Assembly (NCBI GenBank): GCA_014871385.1
Contig: CM026426.1
Coordinates: 88,348,886 to 88,412,885 of the forward strand
Source of the DNA: Ceratodon purpureus
Lineage: Eukaryota > Streptophyta > Bryopsida > Pseudoditrichales > Ditrichaceae
Direction: 5' to 3'
Length of the DNA: 64,000 bases
The notes under the pieces are model-generated. The model had not been told where the DNA came from and did no database searches. It saw only the letters and a program-made list of their open reading frames with translations. Positions 22,624-34,130 of the stretch are shown in pieces. A program made the translations under genes and the position numbers. How positions within the stretch are numbered: the stretch's first letter is position 1; every line of letters begins with the position of its first letter.

Positions 22624-23623
22624 CTTACTTGCCTCTCACTGCTTCCTAGTACTGTAATAAAACTTGCCTCTCTTTCTCCCCTTCCTAAACTGATTTTGCA
22701 TGTCACATCAAAAAGAGTACTCTCATACAACCCAATAGATTTATGTGCAAGTGCTCTAAGTTCTGAAGCTCACTAGCCACGTTTCATTGGTTTAAGATAT
22801 CATCATAAGTCGGACGTGGTGACCATATTAGGCAGTTGCTTTTAAAAGACAAACTAGAAACGGCGTTCAGTTTAAGTTATAAAAGCAACTAAAAGAACCA
22901 CCTAGATATAAATAAATCATCAAAGACGGCGAATATCTAACAATCATAATTACAGTTCCAATGGAATGACAGGCATGATTTATTCAGAGTTCAAATTTAA
23001 ATTCCTAAGAACAAATGACCATGGCAATCTAAAATATTACTAATCACTTTAGTAATATTACTGATTTGCTAACTAATTTTACATTCACTGACATCTACAT
23101 AAATGAAATCTTTTTACTCTAAAATCATTTTAAGAGCATAAGTAATCATCCATCATTCTTTAACTGCTTCATTTGTCAATAACGTTTCAAAAATATTCCT
23201 ACAATCTAGCACAACACTTAGTTTCTTGAGGTATGTCTGATAGCAAAGCTCGTTACTATCTGCTCTTTCACTGTAGTTATTTTACCGCAATCTAAAGAGA
23301 ATTTATCTAACTAAATCACCAAATCTAATTAGAATTTATACAAATGATGGCTACGTCTAATATTAAGTAAACATGAACCATAATTCAGATATTAAATATA
23401 TTCTGGAATGACACCGATGCAAAAATAATGAAAGCTCCATAAATTTTTCATTCTATTTTCCTTGAGTCCTTTTCATCCATGAATATCAGGTCCTTAGGAT
23501 TCAATGTAAACGAATGTATGATTCTCCATAGAATAAATAGAGTAAGCGCAATGTCCAAATCCTCTCATGTTGTGTTTACAATTTCCTTTAGCTCCAGTTC
23601 ATTCTATCAGCACACATATCAGA
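22624..23623. other. AT-rich spacer between the ParB-like gene and the MULE
   Basis: Upstream region of the ParB-like gene and left flank of the Mutator-like element. No gene or terminal inverted repeat could be recognised by eye. Confidence 0.4.
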
Positions 23624-26600
23624 ATGGCTCACCTCCCTGCAGACAGAGTGGTAGGCATGGCCGTACTCAGAGGTCATGGAGTTGGTATTCCACTTACAGT
23701 ACGTGTAGATGAGGATGGCTTGGCTCTTGTGACGGCACAACGCCTTAGCCTCAGATTTCACTTCAGAGAGGAGACTGTCTGTTTAGAGGAAGAGATTTAT
23801 GATGATGAGACAAATGAGATTACACATACGCTAGATCAGGTTTCTGAGAAAGATGATGATGATAACAGGTTCTCGAACCTTTATCTTGGTAGATACAGAG
23901 TTTATGGTCTTACAGAGTCCCACATGCAGGCGTCTACTGAGATTCTAACTCCTCGTAGATCATCTACTGTTCAGACTCCTCTGCCTCGTGATGTGAAGGT
24001 CAAGTTAGAGCCTGGCTTGGACACTACTGATGTAACACCAGGCATCTCCCTCTCCTCAGATGAGGAGAGTAGTCCACTGAAAGCATCACCTGCTTTGCCT
24101 AGAGAGACTGTAGTATGTAGCACGCCAGATACTCTACCAGATAAATGTGTCAGTACCTCCGAGACATCAAAGAAGGAGACTGTCAATGTCCTGTCACTCA
24201 TTAAAATACTTGCAGAGAGACCTGGGAGGAAAAATATTCTGAAGAGAATAGATTTCTCCTTAGTGAGACAGGAGAAGGTGGAGTACTTACCTGCAGTCTT
24301 CAACAACAATGTCATCTTCGAGCTCCCCCCAGTTGGTGACGGGGCTAACAAGACGCAAGCGAAGGCTATGAAGGGGATGGACAAGCGTTACGACGGCCAC
24401 GTTTGGACGAAGACAATCACTACCAACATCACTAATGAGTTCGGCCTGTCGTTCCGCTACTCCAGCTGCGTTGGTTGGCTGCGCTGCGTCAACAAAGAAT
24501 GTGAATTTCTCAACCGTCGACCTCGAATCGTTGAGGTAAACGAGACTGAGTTTGAGGGTAGTACCCTCCAAGCTTTTACAGTGAATCAGCCACCTCCAGC
24601 GGATGCAACACTTGTCTGCAACGTATGTAAAGAGCCTCCTGCATGTATTGCTACATGCGGAGCCAAGATTTATTATGTTCTAGGTAAATCCAACCAGACT
24701 AGGGCATGTATCCATCAGGGAACACATAATCATCCAGTGAAGGTTGGGGACTATAGAGACACTAAGGAGGAGATCAATAGCTTGATTGAAGAACAAGTGG
24801 AGAATACTCCTCGGGCTACGAAGAGCGCCGTTGTCTTGGAGGCCAGCAAGATCCTGATTGGGAACTACCTCCTACAGCCTGAGGACGCTCCACCGAAGAA
24901 GCTCAGCATGGAGGAGCTCATTCCTGTACTTGACCGGTGCAAGGACATGGCTTCCCCAAATATCCGCAACAAGGTGATGACGTTCAAGCGAATTGGAAGA
25001 TACGGAGTGATGGACGCCATCACCAAACTCCGTGGGATCAGTTTGTGGGCCTTCGTCCAGGAGAACAAGTTCCCGGGCCAAGGAGCTGACAGAGAGAAGG
25101 TCTTTGTCTTCAAGATGTCAGAAGTTGGGCCGGGTTGAGGTGTCGACTTAGTCACCAGAATGCAACCTGGTGGGGATCTTGACAACGCTTGGATTATGTT
25201 CGACCACGTGAAGCGTGTACGGGATTGGTCCACGATGGCTTGCCATGTATATGACGCCACCTACTGCCGCGTCATGACGATTGCAAGTTGCGACATGCAA
25301 TATGAGGACACTGAGGCTCAGCTAGTCTTCTGGAAGAACCTGAACAGCGTTATGGAGAGGAATGGCGTTGCAGCGCCAAACTTCAAAGGGTTCATGGCGG
25401 ACAACGCACAAGCAGATTGGAATGCGGTGCGTATTCTCTACGGAAACGGCAACAAAGAAGACAAAATGGAGGATCGGGAAAGGTCATGCTTGTTCCACTG
25501 GACCCAGAACATGGTCCAGTACACTGACAAGTACTTCTTCAAAGAGCTCCGGGAACAGCACAAGAAGATGTGCAACCTGTATAGGACAGCAATGACTTTG
25601 ACAGAGGCGGACACTCTTTATCACGCGTTGCAGGCTTGGTGGATATCTACTGGGGTCCTGGGAGAGAAGGCCCTAACCAATCTGGGGACTTGGCTCGCAT
25701 TCTGGCACCGCCGCTATGTCAATGGGGTGGATTCATGTCTGCGGTATGATGCTACTAAACCCTGTTGCTGTACTTGTTTTCTGTTGAGGTAAATTTAATC
25801 GACATCACTTCTATAATTGATTCTAATTATTGTAATTGCTCAAACTGCAAAAAATTTACTGAAGAAGAACTCACAGAGATGCCGACCTGTAACCTCGCCG
25901 AAACAGTTCACAACAAGTGGTTACAAGCATCAGGTAACAACGGCAGCGACCTCTATGTTGCGACTGTGGACGATTACGTTTGGGGCTTTCTGCAGGTTGT
26001 AAATTACTACCAATTCTTGAAAGGAGGTGTAGGCGGAACTGGACCTTCAAAGAAGGAACTCAAGCTTAGAATGGCGGAACGCTTGGCGAAGAAAACGGAA
26101 AATCCTAAAGTCCTTAAAGATCCCATGTTGGATATGCCTGGTGCAGATGAGTTCTGCACCCGTCAGCCTGTCCTGGCCGGAGCAGAGGTATTTGGATCAC
26201 AGAAGCGTAAGGCGGACGTTCCCATCGGAGCTGACGAGGAGTCACACCGACCAGACAAGGTTAACTTCTCACGTCCTAGAGGTGTTGGACGCAACGTTCG
26301 AGCTCGCCCTGTCCAGCTGCCCATCATTGTCGAGGACGATTCTGAAGAAGAAGAGGCCCAAGTATCTCCCGCCCATGAAGCTTACTCGCCCCCAACGTCT
26401 CCTGTGAACAAGGTCGGCGTTCGCCATGTCAACGCTGTTGAAGAAACCAAGGTTGATGTGAAGGAGTGGCACATTGCAAGACTTCACAAAGCTTCTGCAA
26501 AGTGCTGCTGGGCCCAAAGAGCTGGTACAAAAAAGAAGTGCACTGAGAGAATCGTCAGGGGCCCAAACTTCACTGCTGCACCGACCTACACCGGAGTTTG

Positions 26601-27336
26601 GACTAACTATCGCAGGAATACGGTTGAGAGGACAGAGTTTTTCTTCTGCTCCGATGATATAGAGCGTTGCGTGAAAGGCACAAGGCGCAAGTGGGTTGCA
26701 CACTACTCCAAGGACCTCGAAGTGCCGCCAATTCCAGAGGTGTGGCCAGTATAACTAGGTACTAACCTGAAGCTCAATGAGATCCTCGCCCTTGAAGCCG
26801 CAGGGTTCCAACTCCCGCCGAAGAAGCCAGTCTCCCCAAGACGTCTCTTCTCGTCTGCTCCGCCTCCTGCAAACCTTGCCTCGTTGCCGATTCCAGCAGA
26901 GGCTGACCGCTACCCTGGTAAGCGAGATGGGAAGATGGTCAAACGCACAGCAACTTGACCAAACCCGGCGCAGCGACTCTCCATGGGCTCCTCTCAGTCC
27001 CTCAAGGCTCGCCTCCGTTCCATCACCATGATACCTCATCCAGGCCATGGTTGCATCATCGGGCTGGATTCGGGCGTTGCTCCAAACATCACACAGTACA
27101 ACATCACCTTCACCTCTTACCCGAGTTGCACTTGTCCAGCATTCAGGAAGACGATGACTAAGTTTCGAGGTAAGATACAGTTTTCATACTGTAAACATAT
27201 TTATTACATCCTTTTAAAGGTCTGCAACCGTAATCCGGAGGCCGAGCTTTTCATCCATGCGCCTACCTTTAGTTTCAACGAAGTCAAGCTAGTCCTAGAG
27301 AGCGGAATCTTGACACACCCCTTGGCCAAAAAATAG
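23624..27336 (+). pseudogene. Mutator-like (MULE) transposase, decayed
   Basis: Start ATG 23,624 (MAHLPADRV). A WRKY-GCM1/FLYWCH-like zinc region (CVNKEC, CNVC, CIHQGTHNHPV) is followed by a MULE DDE core: MFDHVKRVRDWSTMACHVYD, then FKGFMADNAQADWNAVR with the second Asp. Next come CNLAETVHNKWLQASGN, a long linker, and a SWIM finger (CTC..CKH, 27,128-27,200). The frame is broken by an in-frame TGA (25,136), a frame change near 25,780-25,830 (intron or indel), TAA (26,752) and TGA (26,956); the coding frame otherwise continues to TAG at 27,336. It would have catalysed cut-and-paste transposition in the nucleus. Terminal inverted repeats were not identified. Family assignment is secure; this copy cannot make a full protein without read-through. 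Confidence 0.75.
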
Positions 27337-27595
27337 GAGGCACTATACTATTATGGTCTCAAGTATGCATAGTGGACAGTGGTTCATGCGGATATTCAGC
27401 CCGAGGTGATTGAATTTTTCCTTGTACTGAGTCAACAATACAAATCTTGTATTCCCTATTTTAATATAAAGGTTTTGTCATTCACATTTATTACATTGTG
27501 TTACAATAGCATTCATTTCAACAAGTGGCATTTGTTATTTATATCAACGCACAATTGGACTGTACTCACTCCATGAATATATTTAAATATAGATT

Positions 27596-28048
27596 TTATT
27601 CCTTGAACTTAATGCGTTTAGGTATCCCCTTCGCATTTTCAGCACAATCACGAACTACCTCCTGCACTACAGGACAAGCTACATTGACATTCATTGTTCG
27701 TTCCCCAATTGCCACTTGTCGTAGGCGGGGACGTTTCAACAATGGAATAGCTTCACTCTTTCCACGTAATGCCTCCCTAGAATAAGTCCCCGGTGGAATC
27801 TTCCCGACCTTGGAGTATGCATGAGGTGCCAAAGGGACAATCGGTTCCTCCTGGGGAACTACGAGAACACCTGGCTCTTCTACAGCCAGTATGTCTCCTA
27901 TCACATCTATTTTTGCTTCCACGCCATCATTTTCGGAATGCCCTTCATTGCACCCATTCAACTCCTCTTCCCCCTCGACCTCCTCATACGGATGAAATGG
28001 GCCAAGGACATCACCAAGTGAGATAGTGGTTTCCTCGGCAACTTCCAT
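27596..28048 (-). CDS. Hypothetical acidic protein next to the MULE
   Basis: ATG at 28,048 (MEVAEETTIS); a TTG/CTG-free extension to 28,096 is also open. About 150 residues: acidic first half (EEVEGEEELN), Pro/Val-rich middle (VVPQEEPIVPLAPHAYSK), basic end (KRPRLRQ, KRIKFKE). It converges on the MULE coding strand, 260 bp from its stop, so it may be a second gene of that element or a neighbour. No domain recognised. Confidence 0.35.
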   Translation of the reverse strand: MEVAEETTISLGDVLGPFHPYEEVEGEEELNGCNEGHSENDGVEAKIDVIGDILAVEEPGVLVVPQEEPIVPLAPHAYSKVGKIPPGTYSREALRGKSEAIPLLKRPRLRQVAIGERTMNVNVACPVVQEVVRDCAENAKGIPKRIKFKE

Positions 28049-28249
28049 ATCACAACACGCTCTTCTTGGAACTTGATTCAAGAAGAGCACGAACAAAGAG
28101 GATGAGAGCTTCTACTGCCACTACTTAAATATTGAGGAGGTAGATGCTTGGCGCCCTTGAATAGTGGGATATATAAGAAGGTTTAAATATTATAACACTC
28201 CATGGCATGAGTAGGTTTGTCATCACTGTTTTGATTAATTTGTAGACAA

Positions 28250-28408
28250 AATACCCTAAACCATCAATTGAGAGTGAACTAGAAGGTCTTTCAAAAGATA
28301 AAAGATAAAAAAATGAAAAGGTAAAGACTTAGAAGATAGTAAACTAGAGGACGAATGAAAAAAAAAAAAGTGATTAAAAAAATTAGAAATCAAAAAAGAT
28401 AAAAGATG

Positions 28409-28485
<77 letters not shown>

Positions 28486-29010
28486 AAGAAAAAAAAGAAA
28501 ACAGTGTAAAATAAAATACAAATAATGATATTACAAAATAAAAACAATGAAAAGATAAAAAGTATGAAAGTTGAAAATAATTAAAAAACGATTAAAGATA
28601 AAAAGAATAAATGATAAGAAAGAGTTAAAAGATAAAATGTAAAAAAAATAAAAAAAATAAATTAATAGAAGATAATAAATGCAACTTCTAGATGATGCAT
28701 AAATACGAACCGTAAATAGTATTTAAAAATAAAACCAAGAAAGGAATAACACAAATGAAAAATCAATAAAATAAATATATACATTAGAGAAAATTGAACA
28801 CCAAAAAATGGACGATTAAGTGCCGATTAACATCAACACTGTAATACATTTACTAGAGATTATAAAACGACAGTTAGTATTGGAATTGAAAAGATGGGTA
28901 GAATTGAAGAATGTCGAAAGAGTAGTTAGTTCAAATAATTAAACAAAAAACAAAATGACATAGAAAGAACGGTAGAAATGTAGTAATGTGAAGAAAATGA
29001 CCTAGGATTC
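28250..29010. repeat. A-rich low-complexity tract (AAAGATAAAA-like)
   Basis: Reiterated AAAAGATAAAA, AAAATAAAA and related words on the plus strand, with almost no G/C. No gene. Confidence 0.7.
28411..28480. repeat. (TA)35 microsatellite
   Basis: Perfect alternation of T and A over 70 bp inside the A-rich tract. Confidence 0.95.
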
Positions 29011-29084
29011 GAAATTCAGTTATTCGATCATTTTAACATTAAAGAAAGGGACAGAGGAACTGGATTGAAAATTATCAGAAATAG

Positions 29085-29300
29085 TGAATTCCGGTCCACG
29101 GTTATAGGGTCATAATTATTACCAAAAATAGTAATATTCTTAGAATATCCTAAAAATATTTTGAGAATATTCGAATCTGCTAATAATAGTTTGTATTTTT
29201 AGTAATAATATTACTGTTTTTAGATTTAGACCTCTATTTTCTGCTCGTCGCTCACCAAATCTCTGCTCGCCGCTCGCCGCACGCATACAAGCTACCCCCA
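29085..29300 (+). repeat. Third copy of the duplication-arm end module
   Basis: TCCACGGTTATAGGGT at about 29,095 and AAATCTCTGCTCGCCGCTCGCCG at about 29,257 (first 20 shared bases: AAATCTCTGCTCGCCGCTCG) match the outer ends of arm A (reverse strand of 12,019-12,130) and arm B (55,400-55,526). Only this end is present, not the F-box-like or RING-like genes. It directly precedes the methylase-like gene remnant. Confidence 0.6.
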
Positions 29301-30891
29301 ACGCGGCAAATAGCAAGCAAGGTGAAGCACCCGCGGACAAAACCACCACTGTCACCCAGGTACCTCAAGCAAAGAAACGGGGTGGTCAAGGAACGAGAAC
29401 GGAGGGGGCCGCAAAGCTTCCTGTAGTGGTAGTGCCTGATAATCGCATTATGGATTTTATCCCACCATTGGTAAAATCAATGTCACAGTCTCAGGGTGTT
29501 ACGTCCTCGGCTGCAACGTCCAAAGTTCTTATCACCTAGGACTCCGTGCAGGGGATGTTAGACTATAAAGTTTAACATGGGAAGTTTCCAACGGCTTACG
29601 ATGAGATGAATGCATTCCTGACCAAGGTATGAATTTTAATTCTTTCCTTTTTTTTAATTTCGGTTTTTTGCATTCGATCCAACCTTTTCTCATCTTACTT
29701 CCATCCACTACAACACACCCCTCTCTACTTCGACTAACTTCTTGGAGCTTGCAGTATAATTTCTTCTCTCTCACATGAGCACTTCTTTGTCTCCGTAATG
29801 AATCCCCGCCACTTTTCCCTTCCTACGTCTCTGATTCCTCTTCCATGAACACTTCCGGCAACGGCAGTGTTACCTTCCACCCACCTTTCTCAGATATCCA
29901 CCCTCCCTTCAAACCCACCTCTCTCAGATATCCACGCTCCTTTGGCTTATCCCTACCTATGGCTTACCACGCGCATTGCTAGCAGCGGTTGTGCCACCTC
30001 CCTTCTCCTTTCCCTCCTTTCCATTCCACCCCCCTCAAATATCCCCCCTTGCCTTTGGCTATGCCCTTCCTCTAGACCGGCCTCCTCTCTTAAGAGCACT
30101 ACCGGCAGAGGCAGTGCTAGAGGGGTTAACACCACCACTTCCCATCCCACACCCGTGAGTTTTACCTCGCTCTCCGCTACCTCGGTCTCTGCTCCCTCTT
30201 CGTCACAGAAGATTCGGATCTCAAGGCCCAGAAGGATGGGACGCTTTGGAGAGGTACTAAGGAGAAAGCAGTATCTTTCATGGGATTGCTCATCATAGGC
30301 CTGTGCCTAATCAATGGCATAGTGATTGACCTTATCGTTGATATAGGTAATAAATCAGTTCTATATATTTTCCGATTTCTTTCTTCCAGTGAGTATCATG
30401 TTTGTTTTTCTGGATTCAGTAATCTGTTTGCATGTAACAGGGGCTTTCATTCGAGCCGCTAAGAACACAGGCAGTCATATCCTAGCCCTTGAAGCTGACT
30501 GTGGACTTTACACGGAGATTCTAGAACCACTTCAGCCTGCCCCTGCTACCGTTATTACGGAGGTTTCCACGCTGGATGATGATGAAGAAGCCCTACCGGA
30601 CGTGGATCGAATTAATCTGTGTAAGTTAGTCATTTTTGTTATATGTTTCACAATTATCTTACTTACACTTTTAAATTGCAACCATTTATTCTGACCTGTG
30701 CATTGGGTTTGACCATTGCAGTTTGAGTTTGAGTAGCTCCTGGGTTGGATGGGAGTCACCATTGACATCAGACCTTCAGCTACCATGCTATGCAGAAAGT
30801 GTGGCTATCCAAATGGCCAAACAATTCTCCCAAAGTTCAAGCGCCTCCTCTTCACCATTCCAGAAATTTGATCCTAAGGCCCAAATGTTTT
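29300..30891 (+). pseudogene. Decayed gene with N4/N6 DNA-methylase-like motif
   Basis: Exon-like blocks: 29,300-29,628 (basic, QAKKRGGQGTR; in-frame stops at TAGGACTCC and TAACATGGG), ~30,200-30,346, 30,441-30,620 and ~30,722-30,891. The introns at 30,347-30,440 and 30,621-30,721 have GT..AG ends; the first joins in phase. Across it the text VIDLIVDIG|GAFIRAAKNTG and HILALEADCGLYTEILEPL fits the methylase pattern 'hydrophobic-D-hydrophobic..G.G..xxAA...GR..hhhE.D...', preceded by TKEKAVSFM as in N4/N6 methylases. The SAM-binding FxGxG is degraded. I recall this C-terminal module joined to a DGNHR (ParB-like) domain in plant proteins, which would relate it to the intact gene at 17.8-22.6 kb. 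The last exon meets a stop, so it is non-functional. Confidence 0.45.
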
Positions 30892-31207
30892 AAGATTTAA
30901 GTGCTTCGAAAGGTGAAGAACAAGACAGCCTTTGAGCAGTTAGTTTTACAAGACATTGGATTTTACAATTCTACATTCTATGGATTTTTGTATTGGATTC
31001 TGATTGAGTACTTTGGTTATTGAGGATTGTATTTTCCAAGGGACCACTTTTTTTTTACTTTGGTTATTTGCCCTTTTTCGATGTACGCTTATCTTTACTT
31101 TGGTGATTTTTGTTATACAACCTATTCTCCCCATACCTCGCGGTCTCTCACCGCTGATGAGCATTGTCGGCAACAGCAATGGCTTGGAGTCACTCCCAGT
31201 TCCTAAT
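30892..31207. other. Spacer, no gene recognised
   Basis: AT-rich. A degenerate GTCGGCAACAGCAATGG at about 31,166 resembles the TTCCGGCAACGGCAGTG at 29,853 and ACCGGCAGAGGCAGTGC at 30,101, possibly eroded relatives of the GC palindrome. Confidence 0.3.
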
Positions 31208-31662
31208 CCTTCCCCCCTCTCTTAGGCTGACACTCCCTATTCCACCTCTGTCCCTCCCCCTTACCCCTCCCTCCCTTAATCTCCCAATCCCTCCCATTTA
31301 CCACTCCCTCCCTTAATCTCTCTGTCCCTGCCTCTTACCACTCCCTCGCTGTCACTCCCTCCTTAAATCTCCGTGTTCCTCCCCCTTACCACTCCCTCAC
31401 AGTCACTCCCTATCCCTCCCCCTTCCCCCTCCCTCCCTTAATCTCCCTGTCCCTCCCCCTTTCCCCTCCCTTGCCGTCACTCCCTAGCCCACTCTCTTAG
31501 CACTCCCTCGTGGTCACTCCCTATCCCTCTCCCTTACCCCTCCCTCGCGGTCACTCCCTATCCCTTTCCCTTACCTCTCCCTTGCGGTCACTCCCTATCC
31601 CTCCCCCTTACCCCTCCCTCGCGGTCACTCCTTATCCCTCCCCCTTGGCACTCCCTTGCGTG
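31208..31662 (-). repeat. C-rich (minus strand G-rich) minisatellite, ~37-bp unit, arm B
   Basis: Units such as CACTCCCTATCCCTCCCCCT plus TACCCCTCCCTCGCGGT. Counterpart of the array at 15,893-16,195, same orientation relative to the RING-like gene, but longer and more variable. Confidence 0.8.
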
Positions 31663-32032
31663 TGTCAACAATTTTGATATCAGGATATAAAATTAACAAT
31701 AGCTCATTCTATTAGAAAGATCATATCGTTCTAGTCAAGTGGTCTGCGTCTTAACCATTTGATCATAGAGTATATTCTCAAAAATATACATAAGTGCCTT
31801 AACTTTTAACCCTTCGTCACCTCAGAGTTTACTGACCATAGGACTTTCTGCTAAGTTTACAACTGAATTATTCAATTGCTAGTCAGTCAGCCAATATTTC
31901 TGCCTCAGATATGCCCATAATGCTTCTCCTAAAATACTACTAACATCTAAAGGTAAAATAAAATAAAGCCGCTCTACAAAAGCGGATTAAACTTGAGATC
32001 CCTTATTATCTATAGATATCGTGGTGGTATTG

Positions 32033-33516
32033 TCAACTCTTAATCCAAGTAACTGTTGGAGCATTGATGCTATCACTTGCGGCCTTCAAAACAGCAGCGA
32101 AACTTGTACACTCGATCTCTTGTTGAGAATTCAACTCCCCACCAAACTGTGCAACCCATGGTTCTGCAAGATGAATTGGAGAAGATGCTAATAGGAGGTC
32201 CTTGCAAATCTTGCATCGATAATTTTGGCACGATATCATCTCTGCTGCACACAAAGGGTGAAGAAAACAGCCACAGGAGGATAGAATAGCAGCTTTCCAA
32301 ATGACCCTGTATGCACAACCATCTTTACAAGGATAACCCAATGGTGGAATTGATTGTTGTTTCGGATATTGAAACACTCTTGGTGTTTTATGGTAAGTAC
32401 TTGTCCCCTTGCGCCCGTAACTACTGCCTGACTCTTTTGTAAGTCTTCATTTGCAACCTCCAGAGCTTGAGCTTTGTTTCCGATAAGCAATTCCAACTGA
32501 ACTACATTCTCCAGGATCTGAGCATCAGCCTCCCTCATGTCAGGGAGTTCCTTGTACAATGCCTCTGACTCCTAGATCGTTTTCTTGTATAATGCAGTGG
32601 CACCCTCTGTATGTAGGATCTGCCGTGCCTCCTTGAGCTTCAAAACATACTTGTTGTTCGAATCTTCTTCTGCAATTTCAGAGGATTTGGCACTCATCCT
32701 TTCTAAACTAGTTTTGTACATCTGTCGAAATTGTTGAAGACGCTCCTCAACATCTTTCACAACATCGGACTTCTGCTGCTCCACTTCCAACGCTGCCTGA
32801 AGTTCTCAAACCAGAAGATCAGGTCTTGCTCTACCTCTACCTGTACCACATAAGTCCTTGACTATCGTGATCAGACCCTCGACTTGGCATCGAGTTGCGA
32901 CTGGCCCTAGCTTGGTTGGATTTTGCCATACGTTCTTTTTTTGAGCTTTGTGTCGATCCAAGGCCTCGGCACACTAGTTCACTGGCTTTTCATATACAAA
33001 AGTTGCGAAGCAAGCCTTAAGGAAACGTAGACATAAATAGTTGTTATGGGGTCTATTACCGTAGACCTTGAAATACAGCTTTCCGAACTGCTTCAGCTGC
33101 TCCTCATCTTCGCACCTAGAGAAATCATATCTTCCCTCAGAAACACCTTCCTTCCACACTAAAGTGACTTCGTCATCTGAAATGAAACTGTAGCACTTGG
33201 AAACGTCCCGTAATAGCGGCCCTTGATTTGAAAGGCCAACCACAATAGTAAAGAACTCCTTCCCATACTCTGCCTCAGGTCCCATTAGCATAGGCGCTGC
33301 AACAAGCATCCGCTAACGCACTTCTTCATCGATGTCTCCAAGTACAAATGAGTCAACAAACTCTTCAGTGCTGAAAACTCTATCACTGCTGCCCTCTCCA
33401 TTACTCCTAGTTGCAGTGTTGTCGTCGCTAACCTCCTAGACATCTGGAGCACGGTGGATTGAACACTGCTGTCTAGTTCTATGTTGCTTGCTCCCCTTCT
33501 TCCTCTTCCCAATCAT
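32033..33516 (-). pseudogene. Coiled-coil/RING-like family protein, arm B copy (decayed)
   Basis: Paralogue of 14,123-15,618 (e.g. AAPMLMGPEAEYGKEFFT, CYSFISDDEV, FKVYGNRPHNNYLCLRFLKA). It begins at 33,516 (MIGKRKKGSKQH) and is interrupted by stops including TAG at 33,313, 32,974 (where arm A has Trp, TGG) and 32,572. The finger frame (from 32,377) is shifted relative to the preceding frame at the same site as in arm A. In the finger the first pair is changed (CAYR instead of CAYC) while CGCFLHPLC and CKIC remain. It cannot encode a full protein. Confidence 0.75.
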
Positions 33517-34130
33517 TTTCGTATGTACCACGCAGCCACCCCCAACCTTTCTCTAAGTTTGTAACAAATACCTCGCAAAAATTCTCCACTACCAAGAAAG
33601 AAGGACCCTAAACCATATCACTATTGTGAACAAGCGAAGACAACGTGAGCCTATGATGTGATGATGGCCATTGATGATCCAAGCCGCAAACCACATGCCC
33701 ATATTAAATATTCACATTACAAATGTGTGAAGACATTGAATTATAGGTCGCACCTTCATTAGAACTAGAGAACAACTTCAGTAGAATTGGACTACTCGGA
33801 CCTGAACAATCATGAGGGGAGTATATATTAGCGTGCAGTACATTGAAGCGCCTTAAGACGTTGGAATCGGGGAGTACATCTATTGGTCGTCACCCCTAAC
33901 CCCTAAACCTCAAAACCTCAACTGAAACAGTACTAGTCCGCATCCTTTCATCTAAATTTTTTGTTTGAACACTACTTCTTACCATGTCTCAGCTATTGAA
34001 TCACTCACTTTAAATTCATGAGTAATATACATTTCAAAAGAGCCAAATTTGTATTATCAACTTTCCTTCATTGTTGAGCTTATCATTTGATATCTTGTAA
34101 TTCATCAATCACAGTTTCCGATTACTCATT
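33517..34130. other. Intergenic region shared with arm A
   Basis: 33,600-33,820 matches 14,000-13,750 inverted. A CCCCTAACCCCTAAACC stretch at 33,893 is telomere-like but isolated. No gene. Confidence 0.55.

Noticed and set aside
33893..33920. Telomere-like CCCCTAACCCCTAAACC
   Set aside because: Only two imperfect units inside duplicated intergenic DNA; not an array.
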